Notes: generated by a model from the letters alone, not told the origin. Positions 17,571-26,231 are shown, counted from the stretch's first letter. The stretch is 64,000 nucleotides of DNA from Pseudoalteromonas rubra (GCF_005887115.1 NZ_PNCJ01000023.1:1-64000), one strand, 5' to 3'. Translations and numbers: made by a program.

Positions 17571-17693
17571 AATCAATGTGATGGACACGTATGATATTAT
17601 CTAATTTATTTCGTTAAAAACGAATTAGATAATATCACCATGCGTGACGCCACCATCGTACATGATATGCTTAGAAAAAACTGCCCCTAAATT
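17571..17693. repeat. Palindromic repeat, better-preserved copy
   Basis: Contains a perfect 14-bp inverted repeat (17593-17606 and 17623-17636) around a second small hairpin (TTCGTT/AACGAA), inside a longer imperfect palindrome. A related copy is at 16136-16259. Size, hairpin shape and intergenic position resemble a MITE or REP-type element. No target-site duplication was identified. Confidence 0.55.
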
Positions 17694-17770
17694 CGTACCA
17701 GGTGCCTTGTCTCATAAATGCTGACAACCGAAACTTTGCTCGATAAAACAAGTGGGCAGAGCCTACCTTG

Positions 17771-18256
17771 TTACTGTTTTTCTAAGGTGTGGGTTTGCTG
17801 TTCTACTAGCTGGTAAATGCGGCTCAGTTCATTGATTAATTCGCTAATTTTGTCACCATCCATAGAGGTTAAAAGCACATTATCTAATTCAGATAGTAAG
17901 GCTCTTGCGTCTGACATCAGTTGCTCCCCTCGCTCAGTAAACAGGATTTCTTTTTGTCGTCCTGTACCCTGAACTTGTTCCAAGTATCCTAGCCGGCATA
18001 GCTCTTTGACCGTTTTTGCTACCATCTGTCTTGTAACCCCCAGTTTCCTGGCTATCTCTGAGCCAAAGTTAACGCCACATTCAAGCGTACTCAAAAAAGA
18101 CAATAAAGAAGGGGTGAGTGAAGTATGTCCTTTATCAAAGAGTCGCTGAGAAATATGCTGTGTCATCGCATCATTGAGTTGCGCTGCACGCTGAATGAGT
18201 TGTAAAGATTGAGATTCCACCATAGGAACCCCATTTTTTGTAAACTGAGTTGACAT
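17771..18256 (-). CDS. MarR-family transcriptional regulator
   Basis: A 161-residue winged-helix protein. The recognition region is GSEIARKLGVTRQMVAKTVKEL, followed by the wing (GYLEQVQGTGRQKEILFTERG) and a C-terminal dimerisation helix. Two in-frame ATGs (codons 1 and 12) make the start uncertain. It is divergent from the 18311 membrane-protein gene over a 54-base gap rich in inverted repeats, so it probably represses that gene and itself. Confidence 0.9.
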   Translation of the reverse strand: MSTQFTKNGVPMVESQSLQLIQRAAQLNDAMTQHISQRLFDKGHTSLTPSLLSFLSTLECGVNFGSEIARKLGVTRQMVAKTVKELCRLGYLEQVQGTGRQKEILFTERGEQLMSDARALLSELDNVLLTSMDGDKISELINELSRIYQLVEQQTHTLEKQ

Positions 18257-18286
18257 AAATAAATTCTACACATAACCTATGTCAAC
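18250..18286. promoter_or_regulatory. Candidate MarR operator
   Basis: In the divergent gap, ACATA-ACC-TATGT (18270-18282) is a perfect inverted repeat. The outer TTGACATA (18250) pairs with TATGTCAA (18279-18286). Position between the MarR gene and its divergent neighbour is the basis for the operator call. Confidence 0.5.
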
Positions 18287-18310
18287 CAAGTATACATACG
18301 AGTCGTTGCA

Positions 18311-18718
18311 ATGTTAACCGTTACTAAAGTAATGCGAGCAAATGCTGTCAGCTGTTTAATGTTTGGCCTTGTGTTTGTCATTAGTCCGGAATTGGCTGCC
18401 ACCTTTTTGGGCGGAACTGCGCCACCGCCATCATGGGTTGTGCTCGGTTTAGGTATACTGCTGATTTTCAATGGTCTCCATCTGTTATGGGCATCCACCC
18501 TCCGGCCACCGTCAAATAACCTGATTTACTACTTTTCTGCCGGCGATGTTTTATGGGTGATTGCTTCTATGTCGCTTGTATTTGCAAAGGTCTGGATCAC
18601 AACAAAAGAGGGTATCATTGCCACAGTGTTGGTTGCTGGGTTAGTGGCTGCATTTGCAATACTGCAACTCTTTCATAGAAGGTCAGCGCGCATGATGAAA
18701 GAGAGGCAGACTTTATAA
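18311..18718 (+). CDS. Four-helix membrane protein, likely MarR target
   Basis: A 135-residue protein with four hydrophobic segments (about 10-32, 42-65, 75-95, 99-122) and a basic C-terminal tail (HRRSARMMKERQ). A Pro-rich loop (GGTAPPPSWVV) separates helices 1 and 2. No family name is certain. It is divergent from the MarR gene and shares its short regulatory gap, which suggests MarR control. Confidence 0.7.
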   Translation: MLTVTKVMRANAVSCLMFGLVFVISPELAATFLGGTAPPPSWVVLGLGILLIFNGLHLLWASTLRPPSNNLIYYFSAGDVLWVIASMSLVFAKVWITTKEGIIATVLVAGLVAAFAILQLFHRRSARMMKERQTL

Positions 18719-18836
18719 GACACCCAGCCCTGCGCAGATAAGTTGCGGCTTGGCAATTTTAAACTTGTCCGCACTGTTCACAGGGCCCCTGGCTAAAGAG
18801 CCGAGTGCAGAGATTACCGAAAGGCCAAGTGAATTA

Positions 18837-20303
18837 TCACTCGGCGCCTCTTATCTGAAATACAAATTCGCTGCCCTGACCAAGTTGGCTGTTAACCTTG
18901 ATTTCTGACTTGAGCAGTTTTAATAGTCTGGCGGTTATGGCCAGGCCAAGGCCGGCATGGGTTTTTTTGCAGCCTTTACTGTTACTGGCCTGATAGCGCG
19001 CTTCAAAAATATAGGGTAGCTCTTTGGGACTGATCCCAACTCCTGTGTCCTGAATTGCAATATCGTAACCGCCATCCTTGGGATGTACGGCAATAGAGAT
19101 AATGCCACCAGCCGGGGTGTGACGCAGTGCATTCTCTATTAAGTTACTCAGTACGCGTTCCAGTTTGGCGATGTCTGAGTACACTACATAGTCACATTCT
19201 GTAGGGGTGACGCGCAGGGTGATCTCAGCCTGCTGGGCTTTGAGGGCAAACTTGGCGAGCACATCGTAAATGAGTTCACCCAGATTAAAGACCTCAAAAT
19301 GCACCTGAGTATGTCCGGATTCCAGATGTGCCAGCTCGAAGATCTGGTCGATGAGATTTTTCAGTTGTGAGCAGTTTTTCAGGGCAATCTCCATGTAACA
19401 CTGCATGTCGCCGGTTGCTGCAGATCCTCGCTCAACCAGTTCGAGATAGCCCTGTAAAGAGGCTAATGGGGTGCGCAAGTCATGTGACAGATGCGCCAGC
19501 AACTGGCGGCGTTGCTCATCCACCGCTGTCAGTTGGGACATCTGCAGATTGATGGTGTGCAGCATGGTGTTGATGCCGTTGCCCAGCTGATGGATTTCAT
19601 TATCCTGCTGCTGCCACTCAAGCAGGGGGGCTTGTTCAATATCAAATTTATGCGCCTCAACGGTTCGAATATACTGATTCAAACGCTTCAAAGGTTTGGT
19701 CATAAAACGGAACAGCAACAACAGGGTAATAAACAAAAGCAGCAAAAAGACACCCAGCCATACGGCTTGCTTTACCAGCTGATCAGAACTGTTGAGCTGC
19801 GCCACAATCGAGTCATAAATCGACGAGCCAATAATAACGTACAGATATCCCTGCAACTTTTGTTCGTTATACACAGGTGCAACAGAAAAGATTTTTTGCC
19901 CTGTTACAGCGCGTGGATCATCGCCATACACCGGGAGTCTGGCGGGGGCGTTGATCAGCTGTACCAGCGGGCTTAAATTAATCGACTCGCGTTTTACCTC
20001 GCCTGGTTTGGCAGAGTAGGTCAGCAGCTTGCCGCTGGGATCAACAAAATAGAATTCAAATGCCGGGCCCAACACCATCAGGGTATGAAACAGGTTCTCC
20101 AGCGCCTTATAGTCGTAGACTCCTTGCTGGAGTAGCGGGTTGTCCTGTGCCAGATGCTCAGCTAGCCCAATATGCAGTTGTTGCTCTGCCTGTGCACGTG
20201 AAACCGATGACAGATTCTGGGTCCACCAGACAAACACCGACACGATAAGCATAAAAACGGCCGTGATTGTCAATGCGAGGCGGTGATAAAGAGAGAGAGT
20301 CAT
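18837..20303 (-). CDS. Sensor histidine kinase
   Basis: A 488-residue inner-membrane kinase. One membrane helix is at 10-30 and a second at about 180-200, enclosing a periplasmic sensor of about 150 residues. A HAMP linker follows (FMTKPLKRLNQYIRTVEAH). The H-box is LAHLSHDLRTPLASLQGYLE, the N-box NLIENALRHT, the G1 box DTGVGIS and G2 HAGLGLAITARLL. Its ATG overlaps the stop of the response-regulator gene (ATGA). The two-component pair is downstream of, and probably co-transcribed with, two spondin-domain genes. Confidence 0.95.
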   Translation of the reverse strand: MTLSLYHRLALTITAVFMLIVSVFVWWTQNLSSVSRAQAEQQLHIGLAEHLAQDNPLLQQGVYDYKALENLFHTLMVLGPAFEFYFVDPSGKLLTYSAKPGEVKRESINLSPLVQLINAPARLPVYGDDPRAVTGQKIFSVAPVYNEQKLQGYLYVIIGSSIYDSIVAQLNSSDQLVKQAVWLGVFLLLLFITLLLLFRFMTKPLKRLNQYIRTVEAHKFDIEQAPLLEWQQQDNEIHQLGNGINTMLHTINLQMSQLTAVDEQRRQLLAHLSHDLRTPLASLQGYLELVERGSAATGDMQCYMEIALKNCSQLKNLIDQIFELAHLESGHTQVHFEVFNLGELIYDVLAKFALKAQQAEITLRVTPTECDYVVYSDIAKLERVLSNLIENALRHTPAGGIISIAVHPKDGGYDIAIQDTGVGISPKELPYIFEARYQASNSKGCKKTHAGLGLAITARLLKLLKSEIKVNSQLGQGSEFVFQIRGAE

Positions 20304-21025
20304 TGCATTTCCTGCTGTAGCGGTTTGGCATTAAGTTTGTAGCCCACACCCCATACGGTTTCTATGATCGTATGCTCGGTAATTTGCTCAAACTTGTTGC
20401 GAATGCGGTTAATATGGGAATTGACTGTGTGTTCATAGCCCAGATGATCATAGCCCCACACCGACTCCAATAGCTGAGCCCGGGAAAACACCTGATTGGG
20501 GTGGCGGGCAAAAAACAACACCAAATCAAACTCTGTGGCGGTGAGGTCTACGGGAGTTTGCTGTAAAGTCAGTTCATGAAAATGCGGGTCGATATGAAGC
20601 TGGCCAATCACTACCGGGCTGGGGGATGTTGCCGTTTGTGGCTGTGGTTCGCACAACAGCTTAATGTGTCTGAGCTGTGCCTTAACTCTGGCCTGAAATT
20701 CCCTGTAGCTGAAGGGCTTGCAGATATAGTCGTCAGCCCCCATTTCCAGGCCAATAATGCGGTCCATTTCACTGCTTTTCGACGTCATCATGATCACACT
20801 GACTTTGGGGTAGCGTGTTTTGATCTCCCGGCACAAGGTCAGGCCATCGACTTCGGGCAGCATGATATCGAGTATGACGATGGCATAATGGTGATTGCTC
20901 AGGTGTGGCATAACCCGATCTCCACTGGCAAGATGTTCTACGTCGAGATCCAACTCGTTCAGATGAACGCGCAATAGATCGGCAATATCGGCATCGTCTT
21001 CAACGATAAGCACTTTTTGCTGCAT
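20300..21025 (-). CDS. OmpR/PhoB-family response regulator
   Basis: A 241-residue regulator. The receiver domain has the acidic pair VEDDADI, phosphoacceptor Asp in VILDIMLPEVDGL, and the conserved Lys in YICKPFSYREF. The C-terminal winged helix has LTATEFDLVLFFARHPNQVF and the recognition region HTVNSHINRIRNKF. GGAGA precedes the ATG at 21025 (MQQKVLIVEDD); the longer frame lacks support. It is the partner of the overlapping kinase gene. Confidence 0.95.
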   Translation of the reverse strand: MQQKVLIVEDDADIADLLRVHLNELDLDVEHLASGDRVMPHLSNHHYAIVILDIMLPEVDGLTLCREIKTRYPKVSVIMMTSKSSEMDRIIGLEMGADDYICKPFSYREFQARVKAQLRHIKLLCEPQPQTATSPSPVVIGQLHIDPHFHELTLQQTPVDLTATEFDLVLFFARHPNQVFSRAQLLESVWGYDHLGYEHTVNSHINRIRNKFEQITEHTIIETVWGVGYKLNAKPLQQEMQ

Positions 21026-21101
21026 AGCAGGTCTCCGTACCGGTGGCAGACACCGGCAGTTCGCGCTCCGCAACCGCAACGGTCACGGAGCGGCTCGGAG
21101 A

Positions 21102-21875
21102 CTACTTGGTTCTTGTAATGGTAACCGTCATCAGCGGGTTGTCGAATTTATGACTGCTCGTCAATACAGATGTTGTCAGCCCATCATCCATTCCAACCAC
21201 ACCAGGGTGCATAGCCACCTTGTTTAACGCTTCTCTGTCGGCACTAAATCCGGTGCCACCATCCGCTGGGCCGGGTATGGTGCCCTGAGCTTCTGTATTG
21301 GCCTCTGTGCCCGCGTCGTAGGCATGTGTCGTGAACGTCATGGCTTGACCCACTGTCATTGCAGACACATCCAAAGCATTAAGACCGGTAAAGCCATCAT
21401 TTGTATTCACCATCATGGAGATCAGAGATAACTTTTGTCCGTCAAGCGAGTCATGGGTTAGAGTCAGCTGGGTTTTTTGTCCAGGTGGTAAGGGGGCGGT
21501 TGCGCTCGCTTTACTTTGCACAACACCGAGTGCAAGCAGGTCGCTGTTATCGCCTCCCTCTGCCAGTACTTCCAGTGCATTGCTGGCCGGTTCGCCCACT
21601 TGCCAGAATTGACCTTCTTGGTGCAGTGCAACTGCGATGGGAGACAAGGGCTGTGCGTAAGTCAGGTTTGTTGCCGTGATCATTAGCTCGATGGTAGTCG
21701 GTGTTGGGTCAACCGGGTCAACCGGGTCTGCTGGATCCGGGTCAACGGGGGCTGGGTCTTCGACCATTTGCATATCTTCATCGGGCATCGTAGTTGGCAT
21801 AGGGTCGTCATTGTCACTGCCACACGCCGCCAATACTAAGCAGGCTGCGGGCAGGGTAAGTCTGAGTAGTTTCAT
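21102..21875 (-). CDS. Spondin-domain lipoprotein
   Basis: A 257-residue exported lipoprotein with lipobox VLAACGSD near residue 18. Residues 25-62 are an acidic Pro/Asp linker (DPADPVDPVDPT). The rest is a spondin N-terminal domain (Spond_N, PF06468): TATNLTYAQPLSPIAVALH, then LISMMVNTNDGFTGLNAL, then AYDAGTEANTE. In eukaryotes this fold mediates matrix adhesion. In bacteria the function is unknown. It is 10 bases downstream of a second spondin gene and upstream of a two-component pair. Confidence 0.85.
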   Translation of the reverse strand: MKLLRLTLPAACLVLAACGSDNDDPMPTTMPDEDMQMVEDPAPVDPDPADPVDPVDPTPTTIELMITATNLTYAQPLSPIAVALHQEGQFWQVGEPASNALEVLAEGGDNSDLLALGVVQSKASATAPLPPGQKTQLTLTHDSLDGQKLSLISMMVNTNDGFTGLNALDVSAMTVGQAMTFTTHAYDAGTEANTEAQGTIPGPADGGTGFSADREALNKVAMHPGVVGMDDGLTTSVLTSSHKFDNPLMTVTITRTK

Positions 21876-21885
21876 AATGGACCCC

Positions 21886-22587
21886 TTACTTAACCGTTAC
21901 AGTCACTTTGGCAACCGGGTTTAACCAGCGATGAACTGTATTGTGCAAATCGCTTTTACCGCCTGTCGAGTCGTCATCACCCAGATTGCCGCGGTGAATA
22001 TGAACAAGCGTATTACTTTCTGTTTCTGTCACGCCGCTACCCTGAGTACCTGGTGCAGCACCCGGAGATGCGGGGATCCCTGGGGTGTTAGGAGCACCCG
22101 AGCCATCCACCACTAACTCATTATTGGCCTCAGTTCCGGCATCATAGGCATTGAGGTAGATATGATAGGTGCCTGGTGTAGTTGGAATGGGCCAGCTATT
22201 GAGGCCAACGAAACCGTCGTTGGTCGGCAGCATCATGGCGACGATTGACAGGCGGTCGTTACCCGCATCGGTTTCAAGACTGGTCATTGTTGAAGCGACT
22301 GGGCCGAGCAGGCCTCCTGCCGGGTTTTCCATGGTGTTGGCATTGATACCTGTCAGTATTTCGCTCAGACCGGCTAGCGAACCACCTTCGGCCATCGCTT
22401 GAAGTGCCTCAGAGGCTTTATCTCCTGCCTGGAACAACATGGCGTCGCTGGTATGGGCGCTCACCAGCAAGGGGGTAAAGTAGATCCCCTGTGTCAGGTT
22501 AGTGATCTTAACGTCCAGAGAAGCGGCGCTGGCTGTGCCAGATGCCAGTAAAATACCTGTGATGAGGGGGATGATGCGTGTTTTCAT
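21886..22587 (-). CDS. Secreted spondin-domain protein
   Basis: A 233-residue protein with a signal peptide ending SGTASAA near residue 22, then a spondin domain in the same order as its neighbour: KITNLTQGIYFTPLLVSAH, then SIVAMMLPTNDGFVGLNSW, then AYDAGTEANNELV. A Gly/Pro-rich stretch (GAPNTPGIPASPGAAPGTQG) replaces the neighbour's linker. It has no lipobox, so it is probably free in the periplasm or secreted. It is the first gene of the spondin-RR-HK operon. Confidence 0.85.
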   Translation of the reverse strand: MKTRIIPLITGILLASGTASAASLDVKITNLTQGIYFTPLLVSAHTSDAMLFQAGDKASEALQAMAEGGSLAGLSEILTGINANTMENPAGGLLGPVASTMTSLETDAGNDRLSIVAMMLPTNDGFVGLNSWPIPTTPGTYHIYLNAYDAGTEANNELVVDGSGAPNTPGIPASPGAAPGTQGSGVTETESNTLVHIHRGNLGDDDSTGGKSDLHNTVHRWLNPVAKVTVTVK

Positions 22588-22962
22588 AATTTACTCTTGT
22601 TGTTTGGATTTGACCCTGACAAGCATGCAGGCAAATTATGGAGAATCGCTCCCGGAATTATCACAAAACCATCACAATGTTGTGACTTTTCTGTTTGGCC
22701 TGGTTTTTCGGCTGATTTTCTAGTGAAATTTGAGCCTTAGTCGGTGGATAAGTAAAAACGGTAAATTTAGTGGTACGTATAAGGAATTATATCGTGCTGC
22801 TGCGCTCGAGCTTGAGGAAGTATATTCTTACAGTAAGTAGAATAAAGTTTGCGTAAAGAGGGGGAGGAGTAAGAGCTGGGTAACAGAATGTTTAACGTCA
22901 ACCTGTCTGATAAGCCCGCCTGGTAAGTGATTCAATCAGCGGGCTTAAACTTCACTGGGTGA
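22588..22962. other. Intergenic region with a stem-loop
   Basis: About 375 AT-rich bases between two minus-strand genes. TAAGCCCGC and GCGGGCTTA (22912-22948) form a 9-bp stem just after the 22963 peptide gene, with no clear T run, so a possible weak terminator. The part next to 22587 should hold the promoter of the spondin operon; no convincing boxes were identified. Confidence 0.45.
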
Positions 22963-23124
22963 TTAGCACAACCAAGAAGTTTGCGTGCCTGGGCAGCGAT
23001 GATCTGACCAGCAGTAGTAAGTTTTTTCTACACCACCTGCAACTTGTGGTGTCATGTTTGCAGGTACGCCCGCTTTGTCGTTAGATAGGGCCTTCATTGG
23101 TTTCTTTTTTAGTTTTAGTAACAT
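22963..23124 (-). CDS. Double-glycine leader peptide, second family member
   Basis: A 53-residue peptide read on the minus strand. The leader begins MLLKLKKKPMKALSNDKAGV and ends TPQVAGG, the same pattern as the peptides at 7759 and 23257. The core is short (22 residues), aromatic and has three cysteines (YYCWSDHRC, then WLC). GGAGATA precedes the ATG. It is divergent from the 23257 copy with 132 bases between starts. The role is inferred from leader similarity: a secreted, perhaps modified or antimicrobial peptide. Confidence 0.65.
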   Translation of the reverse strand: MLLKLKKKPMKALSNDKAGVPANMTPQVAGGVEKTYYCWSDHRCPGTQTSWLC

Positions 23125-23256
23125 AGTTATCTCCTTTGTTTGTTACGACAATCAAACTAACATAGGACAAGTGTGAAAACAAAGTAAAATATTTAATTAA
23201 TTTATCTGTGATAAGCTGTGGTTGGTATTACCTAAAACAACTACAAGGAAACTGTG

Positions 23257-23454
23257 ATGAAACTTAATTTAAATAAAAAACAGCTCAAACGCTTAACCTT
23301 CTCCGACAAAACGCTGGAAGGTCAAACACCGAATGTCGCTGGTGGCGCGGGTTCTTATTACGCTTGCTGGACAGAGCAAAAATATTATTGCATGACGTGG
23401 GACGCAGATTGTCTGACACAACGTCGTTGCCAGACTTGGGAAGGGTGTAACTAA
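23257..23454 (+). CDS. Double-glycine leader peptide, third family member
   Basis: A 65-residue peptide. The leader MKLNLNKKQLKRLTFSDKTL runs to TPNVAGG. The core of about 35 residues is rich in Trp/Tyr and has five Cys (SYYACWTEQ, YYCMTWDADC, RRC, GC). The aromatic-Cys core resembles the divergent 22963 copy (YYCW). AAGGAAAC precedes the start; ATG at 23257 is preferred to an in-frame GTG one codon upstream. No processing enzyme is adjacent. A terminator follows. Confidence 0.7.
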   Translation: MKLNLNKKQLKRLTFSDKTLEGQTPNVAGGAGSYYACWTEQKYYCMTWDADCLTQRRCQTWEGCN

Positions 23455-23466
23455 CAGGTGATATAA

Positions 23467-23493
23467 AGAAGGGTGACTACTCACCCTTCTTTG
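23467..23493. terminator. Bidirectional terminator
   Basis: AAGAAGGGTGA, loop CTAC, TCACCCTTCTT: an 11-bp stem between the convergent 23257 peptide gene and the Old Yellow Enzyme gene. A-rich and T-rich flanks allow termination on both strands. Confidence 0.8.
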
Positions 23494-23498
23494 CTGGT

Positions 23499-24587
23499 TT
23501 ATACCGCCTGTGCGACTTTGTCCAGTGTCGGGTAATCCGTATAACCCTTGGCACCACCGCCGTACAGGGTACTGTCATCCATATCATTTAACGGCGCGTT
23601 CAGCCTGGCTCGTTCTACCAGATCCGGGTTTGCGACAAATAAAGCGCCCAGGCTCACTCCATCGCACAGATCTTGTTGCAGTACTTTGTCGGCAATCGCT
23701 GGCGTGACAGGCCCATCTTCCCAGCGGTTATGTGGGTTCAGGATCAATGCCCCAGTCCATAATTGACGTATTGCATCACTCGTTGTACGGGATGCAGCTT
23801 CCATAATGTGTAGATAAGCCAGATCGGTGGGCAGTGCTTGAATCAGCGCGCTGTATAACTGTTCGGTGTCCGTTTCGGCGATATCATTGAAGGTATTGTG
23901 AGGCGAAATACGTAAGCCGACGCGACCGGCGCCAATGGCGTCTGATACTGCCGCGACTATCTCCAGTGTAAAACGCGTTCGATTTTCAATGCTGCCACCA
24001 TAGCAGTCTTGTCGCTGATTGGTATTGTTGGCCAGAAACTGGTGCGGCAGGAACCCATTGCCAGCGTGGATTTCAATACCGTCAAAGCCTCCCATAATGG
24101 CGTATCTGGCCGCTTGTACGTAGTCTGAAATTGTGGCGTGTATTTCATCTATTGTGAGTGCCCGGGGTGGGGCAAAGTCTTTCATACCATCTTGCGTGTA
24201 CGTCTGCCCCTGCGCTGTTATGGCACTGGGAGCAACAGACTGGTGGGCACTGGGATACAGGCTGGGGTGGCCTATGCGACCACAGTGCATGAGTTGTGCA
24301 ACAATTTTACCGCCTTGTGTATGCACCAAGTCGGTTACAGGTTGCCAGCTTTTTGCCTGCGACAGTGTGTGCAGCCCTGGCGAATTCATATAACCCTGAC
24401 CAACCTGGTTTGGCTGTATGCCTTCAGAGATGATCAACCCGGCACCTGCGCGCTGGCTGTAATAGGTTGCCATCAGTGCCGTAGCATGGCCGTGTTTTGT
24501 GGCACGGTTACGGCTCATCGGCGCCATGACAAATCGGTTAGACGTGGCAATACTGCCGTATTGAACAGGTTCAAATAGAGTGTGCAT
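23499..24587 (-). CDS. Old Yellow Enzyme-family alkene reductase (NemA-like)
   Basis: A 362-residue FMN enzyme. Visible features: FVMAPMSRNRA at the N-terminus (FMN contact), GAGLIISEGIQPNQVGQGY, QLMHCGRIGHPS, GFDGIEIHAGNGFLPHQFL with the substrate-binding His-Asn pattern, and YGGSIENRTRF. These match the NemA/pentaerythritol tetranitrate reductase class, which reduces activated C=C bonds and nitro compounds with NADPH. It lies upstream-adjacent to an EamA transporter gene in the same orientation, 29 bases apart, so they are probably one operon. Confidence 0.9.
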   Translation of the reverse strand: MHTLFEPVQYGSIATSNRFVMAPMSRNRATKHGHATALMATYYSQRAGAGLIISEGIQPNQVGQGYMNSPGLHTLSQAKSWQPVTDLVHTQGGKIVAQLMHCGRIGHPSLYPSAHQSVAPSAITAQGQTYTQDGMKDFAPPRALTIDEIHATISDYVQAARYAIMGGFDGIEIHAGNGFLPHQFLANNTNQRQDCYGGSIENRTRFTLEIVAAVSDAIGAGRVGLRISPHNTFNDIAETDTEQLYSALIQALPTDLAYLHIMEAASRTTSDAIRQLWTGALILNPHNRWEDGPVTPAIADKVLQQDLCDGVSLGALFVANPDLVERARLNAPLNDMDDSTLYGGGAKGYTDYPTLDKVAQAV

Positions 24588-24616
24588 AGTATTTTCCTTA
24601 AATTTTCCGAAAAGTA

Positions 24617-25588
24617 TTAAAATGGTTTGGTACTTAGCTGGTGGTGGGGGTTGGTGTTTGAGCCCCCTGCTTTCGGGTGGGCAACAGCGTGCCGCTGAGA
24701 GATAACAATGGCCAGCACAATGGCCCCGGCGCCGAACAATTGGCTGGGTGTCAGGGTTTCATCGAGCATGAAATATCCCAATAATGCCGCACTGAGTGGG
24801 CTGGCGAACGACACAAAAGAAATGCTGAATACGGGCAATTGTTCAATGGCTTTGAACCATATCAGATAAGCCAGCAGGGCACCGATCAGGCTTAGATACC
24901 CATACCCCAGCAGAGTATTAACGGTGAATGTGGCAGGTAAGCCCTCTTGTATGAGCCCGAATGGGAGTAAAAAGAGTCCCCCGATAGTCAGCTGCCAGCC
25001 TGTGAATGCAGCAACAGACACACCCTCAGGTTTTCCCCATTTTTTGGTCAGTACCAGACCCGTAGCCATCGATGCTGCACCAGCCAGCCCAGCCAGAATG
25101 CCTTTTGCAGGCAACACCACACTGGGTTCGAATACCAAAATTGACAGGCCTGTAATGCCTGTCAGGCAAGCAATGAACTGATTGAGCTTAAGAGATTCTT
25201 TGAGAAACAGCGCACCCAGTATCATGACCAGGAGCGGCTGGCTCGACATCACCAGTGCCGCCACTGAGCCCGGGAGCAGGTAAGCCGCCACGAACAGGCA
25301 ATAAAAAAATCCGCCAATGTTCAGTACCCCCAGGGTAAGTGCGCGCAGCCACCAGCGCCCCTGAGGTAAGACGCGGGTAAATAAGAGTAGTAACAGGCCC
25401 GCAGGCAGTGCCCTGAATACCGCCGCCATTAAGGGCATATCAGCTGGCAACATCTCTGTGGTGACAACGTATGTGCTCCCCCAGATAACAGGGGCAATCA
25501 AAGCGACGAGCAACCACCCTATGGTGTGTCCTTCACGTCTGTACTGCTGTGGCATCAATGATCTGATCAATTCAATGAGTCTATTCAC
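24617..25588 (-). CDS. EamA/DMT-family transporter
   Basis: About 323 residues with ten hydrophobic segments in two EamA repeats. The first begins APVIWGSTYVVTTEMLP; the second covers GWQLTIGGLFLLPFG. The ORF extends to 25666, but a GTG at 25588 has GGAGA 7 bases upstream and is preferred (MPQQYRREGH at 25555 is a further option). Substrate is unknown. It probably forms an operon with the alkene reductase, and the upstream gap has paired operator-like repeats. Confidence 0.8.
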   Translation of the reverse strand: MNRLIELIRSLMPQQYRREGHTIGWLLVALIAPVIWGSTYVVTTEMLPADMPLMAAVFRALPAGLLLLLFTRVLPQGRWWLRALTLGVLNIGGFFYCLFVAAYLLPGSVAALVMSSQPLLVMILGALFLKESLKLNQFIACLTGITGLSILVFEPSVVLPAKGILAGLAGAASMATGLVLTKKWGKPEGVSVAAFTGWQLTIGGLFLLPFGLIQEGLPATFTVNTLLGYGYLSLIGALLAYLIWFKAIEQLPVFSISFVSFASPLSAALLGYFMLDETLTPSQLFGAGAIVLAIVISQRHAVAHPKAGGSNTNPHHQLSTKPF

Positions 25589-25624
25589 CGCATTTCTCCG
25601 TTTGAAAATTATCTTGTCTTCATT

Positions 25625-25684
25625 AATCTTGATGTAAAGATTATTGGTGAGGTGTCTTTTTGTCAAGTATCTTTATGTGAAGTT
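25625..25684. promoter_or_regulatory. Paired operator-like inverted repeats
   Basis: AATCTT-GATGTA-AAGATT (25625-25642) is a perfect inverted repeat. ATCTT-TATGTG-AAGTT (25669-25684) is a related half-match about four helical turns away. They lie 37-96 bases ahead of the transporter/reductase operon, so they may be operators for an unlinked regulator (MarR, HxlR or ArsR style spacing). Confidence 0.5.
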
Positions 25685-25868
25685 AATTGTTTTTGATAAG
25701 AGCTGTCTGGTATTTTTATAATTATCAGATGGTTAGAGTTCTAAAGATTATAGATAACGTCAGGGAGAAGCTAGGCGGCGACGAGATTTAGGTAACGGTG
25801 TTGTGTGTGGCAGAAGGCAAAGCCCCGTCAATGGTTAGTGACAGGGCAAACGTTCAGGCTGTGAAGGC

Positions 25869-26231
25869 TTAGTCGTGCAGGATAAGCTGTTCCAAATCTC
25901 GGTGTAATACATCATCATCACCCAGGTTCAGCTCAATCAGTCGCTTCAAATGGGTCACACTGTCGAGATCAATCTGGCTGCAATGTACACCAAGGTGGCC
26001 TTCTTCGATGTGACGGATCTGCACTTCCATTGCAATCTGTATGTCACTTTGCGGTAGAGCAAAGCGCAAGCTGGCTGGTTCGTCTTTGAGGGGGATATAC
26101 CCCACAGGCAAAGTCAGCAGGGCGCCATTCAGTGACAGGTCGATCACTTCGCACTTGTAGTCCCCACTGGCAGTCATCAGTACGGCCGGGTTGGAAAACA
26201 GTACGCGTGAAAATCGTCTACGTTCTTTCAT
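25869..26231 (-). CDS. PilZ-domain protein, probable c-di-GMP receptor
   Basis: A 120-residue single-domain PilZ protein. The c-di-GMP signature is present: ERRRFSR at the N-terminus and DLSLNGALL about 28 residues later (RxxxR and D/NxSxxG forms). LGVHCSQID follows near the end of the barrel. It has no output domain, so it probably acts by binding a partner. ATG is preceded by GAGAAG. It is a separate unit from EttA, whose end lies 135 bases away. Confidence 0.85.
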   Translation of the reverse strand: MKERRRFSRVLFSNPAVLMTASGDYKCEVIDLSLNGALLTLPVGYIPLKDEPASLRFALPQSDIQIAMEVQIRHIEEGHLGVHCSQIDLDSVTHLKRLIELNLGDDDVLHRDLEQLILHD

